From the NCBI GenBank assembly GCA_017434455.1, contig JAFRFG010000003.1:1-64000 (forward strand): 64,000 bases of DNA, read 5' to 3'. How positions within the stretch are numbered: the first letter of the stretch is position 1; each line of letters starts with the position of its first letter. Under the pieces are notes generated by a model. The model had not been told where the DNA came from and did no database searches. It saw only the letters and a list, made by a program, of their open reading frames with translations. Shown here piece by piece: positions 16,483 to 25,400 of the stretch. The DNA is from Thermoguttaceae bacterium (GTDB taxonomy: Bacteria; Planctomycetota; Planctomycetia; Pirellulales; Thermoguttaceae). Both the position numbers and the translations under genes were made by a program.

Positions 16483-17802
16483 TTAAGAAGAAAAAGAAGT
16501 CGCAGAGGAGACAGAATCGAATGTGTTATCAGTGTCTGTAATAATGTTCGTCATTCTAACCAGAGCACGATCTATGGTCTCAGCTAATCTTGTGATTTTT
16601 TCGGTATGTGAACCGTAATAATTATACATTATAAACCTGGTATCGATAACAACTGCAATTATTCTTTCATAATCTCGACTTCCATCTTTCCAGTCTGCTG
16701 TAGCCTCCCCTACGCTTGTAAATACATCATCAGTTGAAAATGCGTTATTATTTCGGTTGAAAGGTAAGAGGAAAGCATTAAAGACTGGTACAATATCACC
16801 ATACTCCTCGCGGAATCTCTGTTGAGAAGCTATGTATTCTGCATAAATAATTTGCTTGTTAATTGATGATGAATCAGGTAAATGTGAGGGGTTGTTAGTT
16901 ATGCCGTAGCGATAGTATTTCGCATCTAGAACATATATTTTCCCATTGTGAATCATGATAGAGTCTGGTTCAAGAGCATGATTAGTACGATTCTTTGCAA
17001 ATCTCAAAGTCCAGTGTGTACGAGGAAAGAAATCCTCTTTGTTACGGATCCCGAGTATAACATCAATCAGTTTCTCCCAGACATACTCGAAACGGTCAGT
17101 CCCAAAGTAAAAACTCTGTTCAGATTTAACTTCATTCAGATATTGAATGATAGCAATCATGGATTCAAACAACTCTTTTTCCTTTTCAATGTGTGTATGA
17201 TTGAGCTTCTTTCTTAGGATATAGAGAAACAGATCATATCGTTTCTCTATAAGAGGATCTGGTGGAACAAAATCAGTAAAGAGCCAACCGAGCTGCTTAA
17301 AACTCACATACACACAATACTTGTGTATCTGCGTAATTAAATTCTTCTCATTCGGTGTAAGTCCCCTAACCGTGTAATTATTAAAAAACGCGTTTCCATT
17401 CTGATCAATTAGAGATACATTATGCTTCAATGACGCAACCCAATCAATTCTCCCCTTATCCGATATCTTTCTGGTTTGTTCTCGCTCTATATAATAAGCG
17501 TTCTGATCAAGAAAAAACCGAATAACTCGCATATAAGCATTAATCGGCAATTCGACAGTCCGGGAAGTATTTAAAGGGTTAGGGTAATTAATAGTACCAT
17601 TGTCCTTCCCAAACTCAGAGAGAATTGCTATTAGAATAATTATGTCCTGTCTTATATCATCCTCGTTATCGGGGAGTTGGTATCCGATTGGGAAATGGAC
17701 CATAATATTACCAGAATCTGCTCGGATTCCTACAAAGCGATCACCATAACCAGTAGTGTCGACATAACAATGGTCTCTAATATCCGATTTGATCTTCGCC
17801 AT
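16483..17802 (-). CDS. LlaJI/McrC-like restriction subunit (nuclease)
   Basis: A 439-residue protein of the LlaJI restriction endonuclease family, related to McrC. The C-terminal third carries a PD-(D/E)XK core: LEPDSIMIHNGKIYVLDAKYY, with Asp at about 280 and DAK at 293-295. In LlaJI-like systems this subunit cuts DNA when activated by the McrB-like GTPase. I prefer the ATG at 17802 to the GTG three bases upstream. The gene is AT-rich like the rest of the island. It is last in the gene order Vsr, M2, M1, R1, R2, about 60 bases after R1. Confidence 0.9.
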   Translation of the reverse strand: MAKIKSDIRDHCYVDTTGYGDRFVGIRADSGNIMVHFPIGYQLPDNEDDIRQDIIILIAILSEFGKDNGTINYPNPLNTSRTVELPINAYMRVIRFFLDQNAYYIEREQTRKISDKGRIDWVASLKHNVSLIDQNGNAFFNNYTVRGLTPNEKNLITQIHKYCVYVSFKQLGWLFTDFVPPDPLIEKRYDLFLYILRKKLNHTHIEKEKELFESMIAIIQYLNEVKSEQSFYFGTDRFEYVWEKLIDVILGIRNKEDFFPRTHWTLRFAKNRTNHALEPDSIMIHNGKIYVLDAKYYRYGITNNPSHLPDSSSINKQIIYAEYIASQQRFREEYGDIVPVFNAFLLPFNRNNNAFSTDDVFTSVGEATADWKDGSRDYERIIAVVIDTRFIMYNYYGSHTEKITRLAETIDRALVRMTNIITDTDNTFDSVSSATSFSS

Positions 17803-17865
17803 CACATCTCTGTATCTTATGTATTATAACGACTGGAAGTTGTATGTCAGGATCAAGGCCATGCA

Positions 17866-19710
17866 TTAATTCAAGTGTTCAAAAATCTTATTTCGTAGGT
17901 TTTCTGAGAAAACAATAAAACGATCATTCTTACGTTTCGAGCAGAAAACCTTAATTATCAACTCAAGACTGTTATAGAGTCGTGTGTTGAAGGTCTCGTT
18001 GTGAGAAAAACGAAATGCATCATCCCAAAGATATTTTAGGACCTTTTCGGCAAATCGTGAATTCTTATGTTTAGCCTCAGTCCTTAATTGTGTAGAAATG
18101 GAATCATCGTCTTCTTCCGAATACCATTTCAAGTCATCAGCTGACACAAAATATGCTCCTAGGCGCTTATCTTCTGATGAAGTAACATTGCATAACCGCT
18201 GGATCTCATCGTTAATCGCGTTGCAAAACATTTTCCAGGTAACTTCTGTGTCGAGTATGGGCGATTCAGCAAAACGATGTGTTTCAAATGTATTAGGTAT
18301 CATCTGCATACGCCAACGACGCTGAAACGCAGTGTCAAGCGTAAATACATTCTGGTCAGATGTATTCATTGTCCCAATTATAGAAAGATTAGAAGGAATA
18401 CGTACTTTATGGTTCTCGTCTCTATACACATATTTCGCAATATTACCATTGGTAATAGCGTACTCACTTGTTCCAATCTGGAACTGGTTCTGTGAACTCG
18501 TAATACGGTCAAGTAGATGGAATACATCACCAAAGATCGCGGGTGCGTTACCTCTATTGATCTCCTCAATAATCAGATAGTACTCGTTCTCCTCATCTAG
18601 ATATGCTTTCCTTAACAGTTTCGTAAAAGGTCCCGGCACAAACTCATAATGAACCTTTTCGTGACGAATGACTGGCAATATCTGTCCTATGAAGTCCGAA
18701 TACATATAATCAGGGTGGAAGACTACACGTTCCATTCTGTCTTCATCAGCGCAGTATTCATTGTTAATCGTCCAGCTTTTTCCCGATCCTGGGACTCCGT
18801 ATAAAATAATATTGGTTCCTCCAGGCGTTCGTTGTTTTTCGTCGGGTATGTTATAAAGTCTCGCAGACTCTTTTTCTCTTACGCCAACATCCCCTATATA
18901 GTAGTCGAGCCATTCATCTTCTGTGTGTGCATTGTAATATTTTGGTATATCTGCGAGTTTTTCATCTATAGCGTCTAATGCTAGAGGAACCAGGTGGCGA
19001 AATCCTTCATTATCTTGTTTTCGTTCTATTATCAAACCACCCCAACCGGCTAGTGAAAACCATGGTGCGATACGGGCTGATTCCTGTTCCGTATGTACTT
19101 GAGGTCCGAGTAGTCTATCCATCTGATCTCGTGTCAAATAGTTATAATTCTTCGTTTTAGCTCGTGCTTCTCCAATTTTCTGAATGGCCTCATCTAATTG
19201 ACTCATGGAGGCAATGTGCAGAATGACCCTGTTCATCTCCTCAAATGAGATCTTGTTCTGAAGGACACGCATCGCTTTCCAAATGCAAACATATGGCTGC
19301 ACATCACAAGAAATGGGTAGATCAGGACCATCAATAGGGTTCCTAAGTTGATAACGTGCAAGTACATCGATTGCATAGACACGAATCTGATTGACCAAGG
19401 ACTGGGCTGCTGCATCGATATTCTGTTCTAGATCCCTGATACTCCTCCCTAGTCTAGACAATCGAATCTTATCTCCATCTTTGAAAATAAGACCGAGTCT
19501 TTCATATAATTTACGGTAAGTGCGAATCCTTGAATCTGTATTAAGACCACTGATTGTAAGTTGTTCTTCATAGTTATTCCAATCAACTCCATCTAGGCGA
19601 CAAATCGCCTTAAGGTGGTCCCTGATTTCTGGATCGATTGTTACTTTAATACTTGGGAACTGGGTTGTATCCCGACTACCAGAAGGCCAACTGAAAGTGT
19701 CATCGGTCAT
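17866..19710 (-). CDS. McrB-like AAA+ motor subunit (LlaJI R1-like)
   Basis: A 614-residue subunit. The N-terminal ~290 residues are a probable DNA-recognition region. The AAA+ domain follows with Walker A GVPGSGKS (305-312), Walker B YYLIIEEINRGN (377-388) and the McrB-type signature TMNTSDQN (447-454). In characterised LlaJI and McrBC systems this subunit recognises the site and drives translocation on GTP, then activates the nuclease subunit. It overlaps the M1 methylase gene by 11 bases, so translation is coupled. No frameshift or missing motif is visible, so the system is probably functional. Confidence 0.92.
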   Translation of the reverse strand: MTDDTFSWPSGSRDTTQFPSIKVTIDPEIRDHLKAICRLDGVDWNNYEEQLTISGLNTDSRIRTYRKLYERLGLIFKDGDKIRLSRLGRSIRDLEQNIDAAAQSLVNQIRVYAIDVLARYQLRNPIDGPDLPISCDVQPYVCIWKAMRVLQNKISFEEMNRVILHIASMSQLDEAIQKIGEARAKTKNYNYLTRDQMDRLLGPQVHTEQESARIAPWFSLAGWGGLIIERKQDNEGFRHLVPLALDAIDEKLADIPKYYNAHTEDEWLDYYIGDVGVREKESARLYNIPDEKQRTPGGTNIILYGVPGSGKSWTINNEYCADEDRMERVVFHPDYMYSDFIGQILPVIRHEKVHYEFVPGPFTKLLRKAYLDEENEYYLIIEEINRGNAPAIFGDVFHLLDRITSSQNQFQIGTSEYAITNGNIAKYVYRDENHKVRIPSNLSIIGTMNTSDQNVFTLDTAFQRRWRMQMIPNTFETHRFAESPILDTEVTWKMFCNAINDEIQRLCNVTSSEDKRLGAYFVSADDLKWYSEEDDDSISTQLRTEAKHKNSRFAEKVLKYLWDDAFRFSHNETFNTRLYNSLELIIKVFCSKRKNDRFIVFSENLRNKIFEHLN

Positions 19711-20749
19711 TTTTGCTCTCTCCTAGTGTCTGTTTTACACTTTTAGCTATGTACTCTGCCAGCGATGGCGGAACTGCGTTTCCAATCTGACTTGCAATTT
19801 CTACCTTTGTTCCTATGAACTCAAAATCGTCGGGGAAAGTCTGGAGACGCGCACCTTCTCGAAGGGTTATTGTACGGTCAAGCTCGGGGTGGCCAAATCT
19901 CCCTCTAGAGAAACTGTCGAATCTAGCAGTTATAGTTGGGCTCGGTCTATCCCACGCCATTCGGCCGTATGTGTCTAAATGGCGGTGATTTTTATTCTTG
20001 CTATGACAACAAAGCTGTAGTTCGCTGGGCAGAGAATCCTGACCTTCTCCTTCCTTTATCGAACGAATGCGCTTAAGATTTGTGTCAGAGAGTCTGTCTG
20101 CTTTATGGTTAGGGAGATATTCCTCATCTTTGTCCATAAGATTCTCAATCGTCATACGAACAGTTTTCAGGGCCTGTCCTGTAGGAGCGGGAAAACTGAA
20201 ATGGTGCAAACTATCTGAACTAAGTTCTCCCACTACAAAAACACGTTTTCTACTCTGAGGGACACCATAATCGGTGGCAAGTAGCAGTCTCTTCTGAATC
20301 AGGTACCCTACATCTCCAAGTTCTTTGAATACTTGCTCTAAGAAAGGCTTTCCGCGGACGGATAACAGGCCTCCCACGTTCTCCATTACAAATAGCCTTG
20401 GACGAATGTCCTGAATCAGCCTGGCAAACTCCAAAACAAGGTTGTTACGTATATCGGTATTCTCACCTCGTCGCTGGATACTAAAACCCTGGCATGGGGG
20501 TCCCCCTATTACAACATCAATGGATCCGATTTCATGACCAAGATCCTTTTCAATACGACTCCTGTCGACATCATAAATATCTCGAACAAAGGCAGTGCCG
20601 TGGTGATGCTTCTTATTGTGATTGTAGGTGTTTACTGATGCTTCATCAATATCGAAGGCATACACTACCTCAAAACCGGCCCTTTCAAAACCTAATGAAA
20701 GTCCCCCTGCGCCACAAAAGCAGTCTATAATCCTAAAGGTCCTTTCCAT
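19700..20749 (-). CDS. DNA (cytosine-5)-methyltransferase M1
   Basis: A 349-residue m5C methylase: motif I FCGAGGLSLGF (11-21), motif IV GGPPCQGFS (82-90, catalytic Cys86), motif VI VMENVGG, and IGNAVPP close to the C-terminus. Length is standard for a single-specificity enzyme. The start ATG at 20749 has AAGGA 7 bases upstream. With M2 it forms the two-methylase set expected for an asymmetric site, one enzyme per strand, as in LlaJI (known site GACGC). Whether this system has the same site is not shown by the sequence. Confidence 0.94.
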   Translation of the reverse strand: MERTFRIIDCFCGAGGLSLGFERAGFEVVYAFDIDEASVNTYNHNKKHHHGTAFVRDIYDVDRSRIEKDLGHEIGSIDVVIGGPPCQGFSIQRRGENTDIRNNLVLEFARLIQDIRPRLFVMENVGGLLSVRGKPFLEQVFKELGDVGYLIQKRLLLATDYGVPQSRKRVFVVGELSSDSLHHFSFPAPTGQALKTVRMTIENLMDKDEEYLPNHKADRLSDTNLKRIRSIKEGEGQDSLPSELQLCCHSKNKNHRHLDTYGRMAWDRPSPTITARFDSFSRGRFGHPELDRTITLREGARLQTFPDDFEFIGTKVEIASQIGNAVPPSLAEYIAKSVKQTLGESKNDR

Positions 20750-20761
20750 ATCGAATCCTTC

Positions 20762-22198
20762 TCACACAGGGCTTTTGTTTCGACTTCGGGCAATCATTCC
20801 GCTGTAAGAACAGAAATACGGTTCGTTAATTGTATTGAATTCCTTCGCATGGTTCTGACCGGCAAGCAATGTCAGAATGTGTGCAGCTAATCTGGTAGAG
20901 AAGATAGGTGAAACTGCATTGCCGATCTGTTTGTACTTGTCATCAAACGGTCCTTCAAAATAGTAATCTGTGGGGAAACCTTGCAGAAGTGCTGCTTCTC
21001 TCACAGATAGACCACGATTCTGATCAGGATGGGCAAAACGACCACAGGAAGGTGTCCTACACCTGGCAGTAATTGTTACCGCGGTCTTATCCCAAGCAAG
21101 TCGCCCATATACATCATAAAAACCTGCGACATTATCGAGGCATTGCGGACCGACACCTTGTGGTCGGTTACCACCATCCTTTGGAACCTTCTTAAGGATA
21201 TCAACCGTCTCTTTTCGATGCCTGGACGTGATGTGCATCGGGTCAATAGGGTCTTTTCCGCCAGGTTTTAATGGGGGAAGATTTCCTATTGCATCTCGTA
21301 CTGTCCTGTATTGTTCTGGTTTGAAAACTGGCTCTGGCAACGTGGGGAAAAAATCATGCGCAGCAATCAGAACGGTCCTAAAACGGGATTGGGGTGTCCC
21401 GAAATCAGCCATGTTCAGGATACTTACCGCGATATGATAACCAGCTTTCTCGACAGTATCTTTGAATGCCTTATAGTGGTTCCAGTGTTTTTTCGCTAAA
21501 AGATCAGGCACATTTTCCATAATGATGATCTTAGGATGTAACGCAACAGCGATTTCAGCGAAACGACCAACTAGAGTATTTCTCGAATCAGTTCCCCTGT
21601 GATCTTTCTTTCGGTGCGACGAAAAACCCTGGCACGGTGCGCATCCGATAAGGATGAGATCGTTTTTTGGATTGAGGTCAAGAGCCATCTTGATTTCATC
21701 AACGGCAGTTTCCCCCAGGTCTATGTTTCGAGGCTTGTGATGATAATTGCGTTCGTATGTAGCATTGGCGTGTGTGTCAATGTCAATAGCTCCTGCCCAC
21801 CGGAACCGCTTGGTCAGCTCCGCAATCTTATGGAAACCGTAAGACATACCACCTGCACCACAAAACAAATCTACGAAGTCGTACTGTTCATTGGGGATCC
21901 GGTCTTTGATTTCACTATAGTGAATCTGCTCGAGTACAGACACGGGAGTAAAACCGGGGCGTTCGATAGGGGAATCATCATCGGTTGCATGATTGAAACG
22001 CGAGGTGTCAGTCGCCCTTTTTACGTAACGACCGCTCTTTACTCTGGCATCGTTGGGTTTCTCTGCTGTGGTAGGTATAGCCCATTGGCGTCCGAATTTA
22101 CGAACGCCCTCAAGACGCTCTTCTGCACATAAAGACTGAATGCGCCTTGTTGAGATATCCCATAGTATCGATGCCTCTTGTATCGTCATGAAATCCAT
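20762..22198 (-). CDS. DNA (cytosine-5)-methyltransferase M2 with N-terminal HTH
   Basis: A 478-residue protein. I start it at the ATG at 22198 (MDFMTIQEAS), where AGGTGA lies about 7 bases upstream; a GTG at 22210 is in frame but lacks such a site. Residues ~4-45 (MTIQEASILWDISTRRIQSL and onward) form an excisionase/MerR-like helix-turn-helix. A linker leads to the methylase: motif I DLFCGAGGMSYGF (~110), motif IV GCAPCQGFS (catalytic Cys ~189), motif VI IIMENV and IGNAVSP at the C-terminus. The HTH suggests the enzyme represses its own operon. It is first of the methylases, 12 bases before M1 and 76 bases after the Vsr gene. Confidence 0.93.
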   Translation of the reverse strand: MDFMTIQEASILWDISTRRIQSLCAEERLEGVRKFGRQWAIPTTAEKPNDARVKSGRYVKRATDTSRFNHATDDDSPIERPGFTPVSVLEQIHYSEIKDRIPNEQYDFVDLFCGAGGMSYGFHKIAELTKRFRWAGAIDIDTHANATYERNYHHKPRNIDLGETAVDEIKMALDLNPKNDLILIGCAPCQGFSSHRKKDHRGTDSRNTLVGRFAEIAVALHPKIIIMENVPDLLAKKHWNHYKAFKDTVEKAGYHIAVSILNMADFGTPQSRFRTVLIAAHDFFPTLPEPVFKPEQYRTVRDAIGNLPPLKPGGKDPIDPMHITSRHRKETVDILKKVPKDGGNRPQGVGPQCLDNVAGFYDVYGRLAWDKTAVTITARCRTPSCGRFAHPDQNRGLSVREAALLQGFPTDYYFEGPFDDKYKQIGNAVSPIFSTRLAAHILTLLAGQNHAKEFNTINEPYFCSYSGMIARSRNKSPV

Positions 22199-22274
22199 TT
22201 TTACCGTCACCTATATAGCTGTAATTGGCCAACCGCCTCTATTTTACTCCTTTAAACGAATAATGTCAACGCCA

Positions 22275-22715
22275 TCAGGCAATATTCTTCATTTTGCTTG
22301 AAATTGCCTCTTCGATTACGGTGATGCATCCTGTCAAGGACGTCTTTATCTCCTTGGCCCAGAAACGCAGTACGATCCATCCTTCCTTCCTGAGTGACTC
22401 GTTGACCTCCTTGTCACGTATAATGTTTCGAGAGATCTTTCTAACCCAAAACTCATGATTATTTCCGCGCATAAGCTGTGGAAGTAGTGTATCCTCCCAG
22501 TCTTTCCCGTGAAAGAATTCGCTATCGCAGAAAATAGCAATTCGGTATTTGGGAAGAACAATGTCTGGTTTCCCTGGAAGTCTTCTGTAATTCTTGCGGT
22601 ACCTATAACCCTTATGCCATAATGCGAGACGTAATTTCTTCTCGATTAGAGTATCTCCCGATTTGATATTTCGCATACATTTTGCACGCTGTTCCTTGGT
22701 CAACCTGTCAGCCAT
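22275..22715 (-). CDS. vsr: Vsr-type very short patch repair endonuclease
   Basis: A 146-residue nuclease that in known systems nicks beside T:G mismatches left by deamination of 5-methylcytosine, limiting mutation at methylated sites. It starts MADRLTKEQRAKCMRNIKSG, typical of the family. Using E. coli Vsr numbering, Glu25, Asp51 (in the PDIV motif) and His69 (in EFFHG) are present. The position of His64 is Asp here and that of Trp68 is Phe, as in a short-form subgroup. It is first in the island operon and serves the two m5C methylases. Confidence 0.9.
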   Translation of the reverse strand: MADRLTKEQRAKCMRNIKSGDTLIEKKLRLALWHKGYRYRKNYRRLPGKPDIVLPKYRIAIFCDSEFFHGKDWEDTLLPQLMRGNNHEFWVRKISRNIIRDKEVNESLRKEGWIVLRFWAKEIKTSLTGCITVIEEAISSKMKNIA

Positions 22716-23110
22716 ATTATCACCATTAATCTTAGTTCAGACTCCGTCCTTCTTTCTACAAAATGCCGTGGTAATCTTATATAACTTATTCTAACGAAAG
22801 TATGTCATCTTCAAACCGCTCATCGGAGTTTCCTAGTATACGTTTCCATAATTGGCTGAGATACCAGGAAATCTTCGTTAGTCTATGAGGGCTAACAAGA
22901 TTTATAACTGCCTTTTATGCCTGATCATTAACCTAAATAAATAATTCTTGTGGAAGAAACGGCGTTTACACGCCCTTATATAGGCCGACCTTCATTATAG
23001 ATGTTAAGGCATAAAAATGAAAGCGCAAACGGTAGCAAAGCTCGGCTGGGACAAATAGCCCGGTCTGCATAGCTGAGAATAAATGAGGATTGGCTGTGTT
23101 TTTTCTGCGG
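22716..23110. other. AT-rich gene-free segment upstream of vsr
   Basis: About 395 bases of AT-rich sequence that should hold the promoter of the minus-strand restriction operon. No open frame with a ribosome binding site is seen. The segment runs into repeat B at 23111. Confidence 0.6.
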
Positions 23111-23185
23111 GACGCAGGGCATCGCCACCGCGTAAAACACCACCGCCAAGAGTACGAGCCGTGATGTTAAAGATAAAGAACCCAT
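22976..23185 (-). pseudogene. Truncated copy of the esterase signal-peptide region
   Basis: The frame starts MGSLSLTSRLVLLAVVF, nearly identical to the esterase start MGSLSLTTRLALLALVF. After about residue 27 it runs into unrelated island sequence and stops at 69 codons. The promoter and leader are preserved too. It is the severed 5' end of an esterase-type gene, left at the right-hand end of the restriction island. Confidence 0.8.
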
Positions 23186-23271
23186 ATTCTCTCCTTGTGG
23201 TAAGGTGCTGAATGGTTTGTGCTGAATGGCTGTTACTGACCGCTATTGTACCACAGCGGGGGGAATATTTC
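23111..23271 (-). repeat. Direct repeat B (right bracket of the LlaJI island)
   Basis: The second 161-base copy of the esterase 5' region (see 16078-16238). Identity drops at both ends of this window, so the repeat boundaries are well defined. Confidence 0.85.
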
Positions 23272-23369
23272 GCCGGCTGGCGCGGAGAGAGCCCCCCCCC
23301 TTTTTATTTAGGGGCTTGATGTTCGCTCGCGCGCGGGAAGCCGAGCGTGATTTTTCCGGAAGGCCGGGA

Positions 23370-23375
23370 TATAAT
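23370..23375 (+). promoter_or_regulatory. Candidate -10 box (TATAAT)
   Basis: TATAAT lies 27 bases before the ferredoxin ATG, with GTGATT at 17 bases as a weak -35. A run of nine C lies further upstream at 23292-23300. Confidence 0.5.
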
Positions 23376-23402
23376 AGCGCTAGAGCAAAAGAGGAGGCGA
23401 TT

Positions 23403-24119
23403 ATGGTGATTCGTAAAATTATCCGTATCGATGAAGATAAGTGCAACGGCTGCGGGCTGTGCGCCGGCGCCTGTCACGAGGGGGCTATCGACATGGTAGA
23501 CGGCAAGGCCAAGCTGGTGCGCGAGAACTTCTGTGACGGGTTCGGCGACTGCCTGCCGGAATGTCCGACCGGGGCGATCTCGTTTGAGCAGCGCGAGGCG
23601 CCGGAATATGACGAAAAAGCGGTACAGGAAGCGAAGGAGAAATCGAAAATGGACGCGGTGAACCACGCCGGCGGCGAGGGGGGCTGTCCCGGCCGCCGGG
23701 CGGCGCGTCTGCAGCCAAGCGCGGACACCTCTTTTGTCCCGAGCGGCAGGGTGGTCTCCCGGCTCGGCCAGTGGCCCTGTCAGATCAAACTGGTTCCCGA
23801 GCGGGCGCCCTTCTTCGACGGGGCGAAGCTGCTGATCGCGGCGGACTGCACGGCCTTTGCCTACGCCAATATGCACGAGGAGTTTATGAGGGGCAGGATC
23901 ACGATTATCGGCTGCCCTAAGCTGGACGCGGTCGATTACTCCGAGAAGCTCACCGCGATCATCCGGGACAACGACATCAAGAGCGTGACGATCGCGCGGA
24001 TGGAAGTGCCGTGCTGCGGCGCCCTGCAGCGGGCGGCCGAAAGCGCGCTGAAGGGAAGCGGGAAGTTCATCCCGTGGCAGGTCGTTACGATCACGAGGGA
24101 CGGCAAAATTTTGGAGTAA
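23403..24119 (+). CDS. Dicluster 4Fe-4S ferredoxin-like protein
   Basis: A 238-residue iron-sulfur protein. Residues 10-60 carry two cluster-binding sets: CNGCGLCAGACHEG and a second, FCDGFGDCLPECPTGAI, with the irregular first spacing usual for this family. A linker with GGCPGRR follows, then a C-terminal domain with Cys in LIAADCTAFAY, IIGCPKLD and VPCCGALQ that may bind a further metal centre. The start is the ATG at 23403, preceded by GAGG; upstream codons do not resemble the family. It is found in anaerobes as a soluble redox protein with no fixed partner. It lies 13 bases before the DUF2249 gene, so the two are probably co-transcribed. Confidence 0.88.
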   Translation: MVIRKIIRIDEDKCNGCGLCAGACHEGAIDMVDGKAKLVRENFCDGFGDCLPECPTGAISFEQREAPEYDEKAVQEAKEKSKMDAVNHAGGEGGCPGRRAARLQPSADTSFVPSGRVVSRLGQWPCQIKLVPERAPFFDGAKLLIAADCTAFAYANMHEEFMRGRITIIGCPKLDAVDYSEKLTAIIRDNDIKSVTIARMEVPCCGALQRAAESALKGSGKFIPWQVVTITRDGKILE

Positions 24120-24132
24120 GGGAGGTATCGCG

Positions 24133-24816
24133 ATGAGTTATGAACAGTGGAAAGAAAAGACGGCGGAATTTAAGCGGATCGACGTGCGGGGGATTCAGGG
24201 GAATTTCTTTCCGGGGATCAAGTACCAGGCGGAGGGGCTTCCCGCCGGCGGTGGGCTGGAGGTTATCCAATCGTTCGATCCTCTTCCTCTTTACGAGGTG
24301 ATGGAGGGCCTTGGCTTTGAACACTATACCGAGCGCAAAGGGGACGCGGAATACCACGCGTATTTCTACCGTGTCGAGCGGAGGCGGGAAGAAAAGGATA
24401 TCCCGATGCGTCCGGCGGCCCTGACCAATATGCCGCTGATCGACGAGAAATTGGGCAATATCGCGGTGAACTTCTGGGATCTGACGTGGAACGATCAAAA
24501 CCGGTATCTCCCCTATGAGATACGCCTTCTGCTGTCGCTCACCAACGCGGTCGGCGCGGGGCGGATGCGCCAGGCGACCAGAGAACTGGTAAAAGCGTAC
24601 ATCCACGGGCTCGACAGCGCGGCGCTGGATGATGTGTTCGAGCTGCTGGCATGGAATCAGGGGATCGGCTATTTTAGCTCCGAGATCGGCCCGTCCCCCC
24701 TCTTCGCGGCGTATAAGACGATCAAGCAGATGGAGAAACAAGGGAAACCGCGCGGTGAAATCTGCGAGACGCTCAAAGAGAAATTCGGCGAGAAGAATCC
24801 GGACGTGAAGGTGTGA
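24133..24816 (+). CDS. DUF2249 domain protein with helical C-terminal domain
   Basis: A 227-residue cytoplasmic protein. Residues ~14-85 fit DUF2249 (IDVRGIQGNFFPG, an LEVIQSFDPLPLYEVMEGLG block, then a short beta meander). Residues ~110-225 are helical and loosely resemble an AhpD/CMD-type fold (EIRLLLSLTNAVGAG, KAYIHGLDSAALDDVFELL), but there is no CxxC, so peroxidase activity is not implied. DUF2249 proteins commonly accompany nitrogen-oxide and hemerythrin redox genes. With the ferredoxin gene 13 bases upstream, a role in anaerobic redox metabolism is a reasonable guess. GGAGG lies just upstream of the ATG. Confidence 0.75.
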   Translation: MSYEQWKEKTAEFKRIDVRGIQGNFFPGIKYQAEGLPAGGGLEVIQSFDPLPLYEVMEGLGFEHYTERKGDAEYHAYFYRVERRREEKDIPMRPAALTNMPLIDEKLGNIAVNFWDLTWNDQNRYLPYEIRLLLSLTNAVGAGRMRQATRELVKAYIHGLDSAALDDVFELLAWNQGIGYFSSEIGPSPLFAAYKTIKQMEKQGKPRGEICETLKEKFGEKNPDVKV

Positions 24817-24910
24817 CTGCCACCAAAAGCAAGAGCCGAAAGGGGCCGCCCCGACACGCGCCAAAGGGGGCCCCGCCGGGAAAGATCCGCGTTGTTGAGG
24901 AGAGTTTCGG

Positions 24911-25324
24911 ATGGACGATATAAAAAACCATCTCATCGGAATGTGCAAGGCAATGATGGACGCGATAGCGAGCGGTTCCGATGATCGTATTCTCGGGCAG
25001 CTGCCGAAGGTCTTTTATCTTGATTTCGCCTATCTGGATAAGGATAAGTTTATCGGGTCACGCATCGAAAACCCGCTGGAAACGTATCGGTACGAGAACG
25101 GGACGCTGAAGAGTGTTCCGCCGGGAACCAAGGGGAATGTCGAACCGATTCACTTCGGTTTTTTCTCGGAGGGACACTTCGCCGTCGCCATCGACAAAAC
25201 AAACAAGTACGCCTACGTCGGCTTCGCGCTTGGATCGCTCTTTGGGCGGGGGGTTCGTTATACAATCATGCCCGATGTGGAAGGAAACACGCTCGCGGGG
25301 ATGAAAATGCTCTGGACAGTGTAG
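24911..25324 (+). CDS. Small orphan protein, tandem copy 1
   Basis: A 137-residue protein of no recognised family, starting MDDIKNHLIGMCKAMMD. It has a short amphipathic N-terminal helix and then beta-rich segments: PKVFYLDFAYLDKD, ETYRYENGTLKSVPPG, HFAVAIDKTNKYAYVGF and GSLFGRGVRYTI. No signal peptide, no membrane segment and almost no Cys. GAGGAGAG lies 7-8 bases before the ATG. The next gene is a paralog with the same leader, so the whole unit was duplicated. Cytoplasmic location is inferred from the lack of export signals. Confidence 0.75.
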   Translation: MDDIKNHLIGMCKAMMDAIASGSDDRILGQLPKVFYLDFAYLDKDKFIGSRIENPLETYRYENGTLKSVPPGTKGNVEPIHFGFFSEGHFAVAIDKTNKYAYVGFALGSLFGRGVRYTIMPDVEGNTLAGMKMLWTV

Positions 25325-25400
25325 CGCGGGTCTGTGCTCTGTAAAGTGTCGGCAAAAGGTGCCGAGGGGGAAACATTCGCGTTTTTGAGGAGAGATTCGT

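Noticed and set aside
22976..23185. A 69-codon exported protein at the right end of the island
   Set aside because: Only the signal-peptide part is real; the rest is unrelated island sequence, so I record it as a truncated esterase 5' end.
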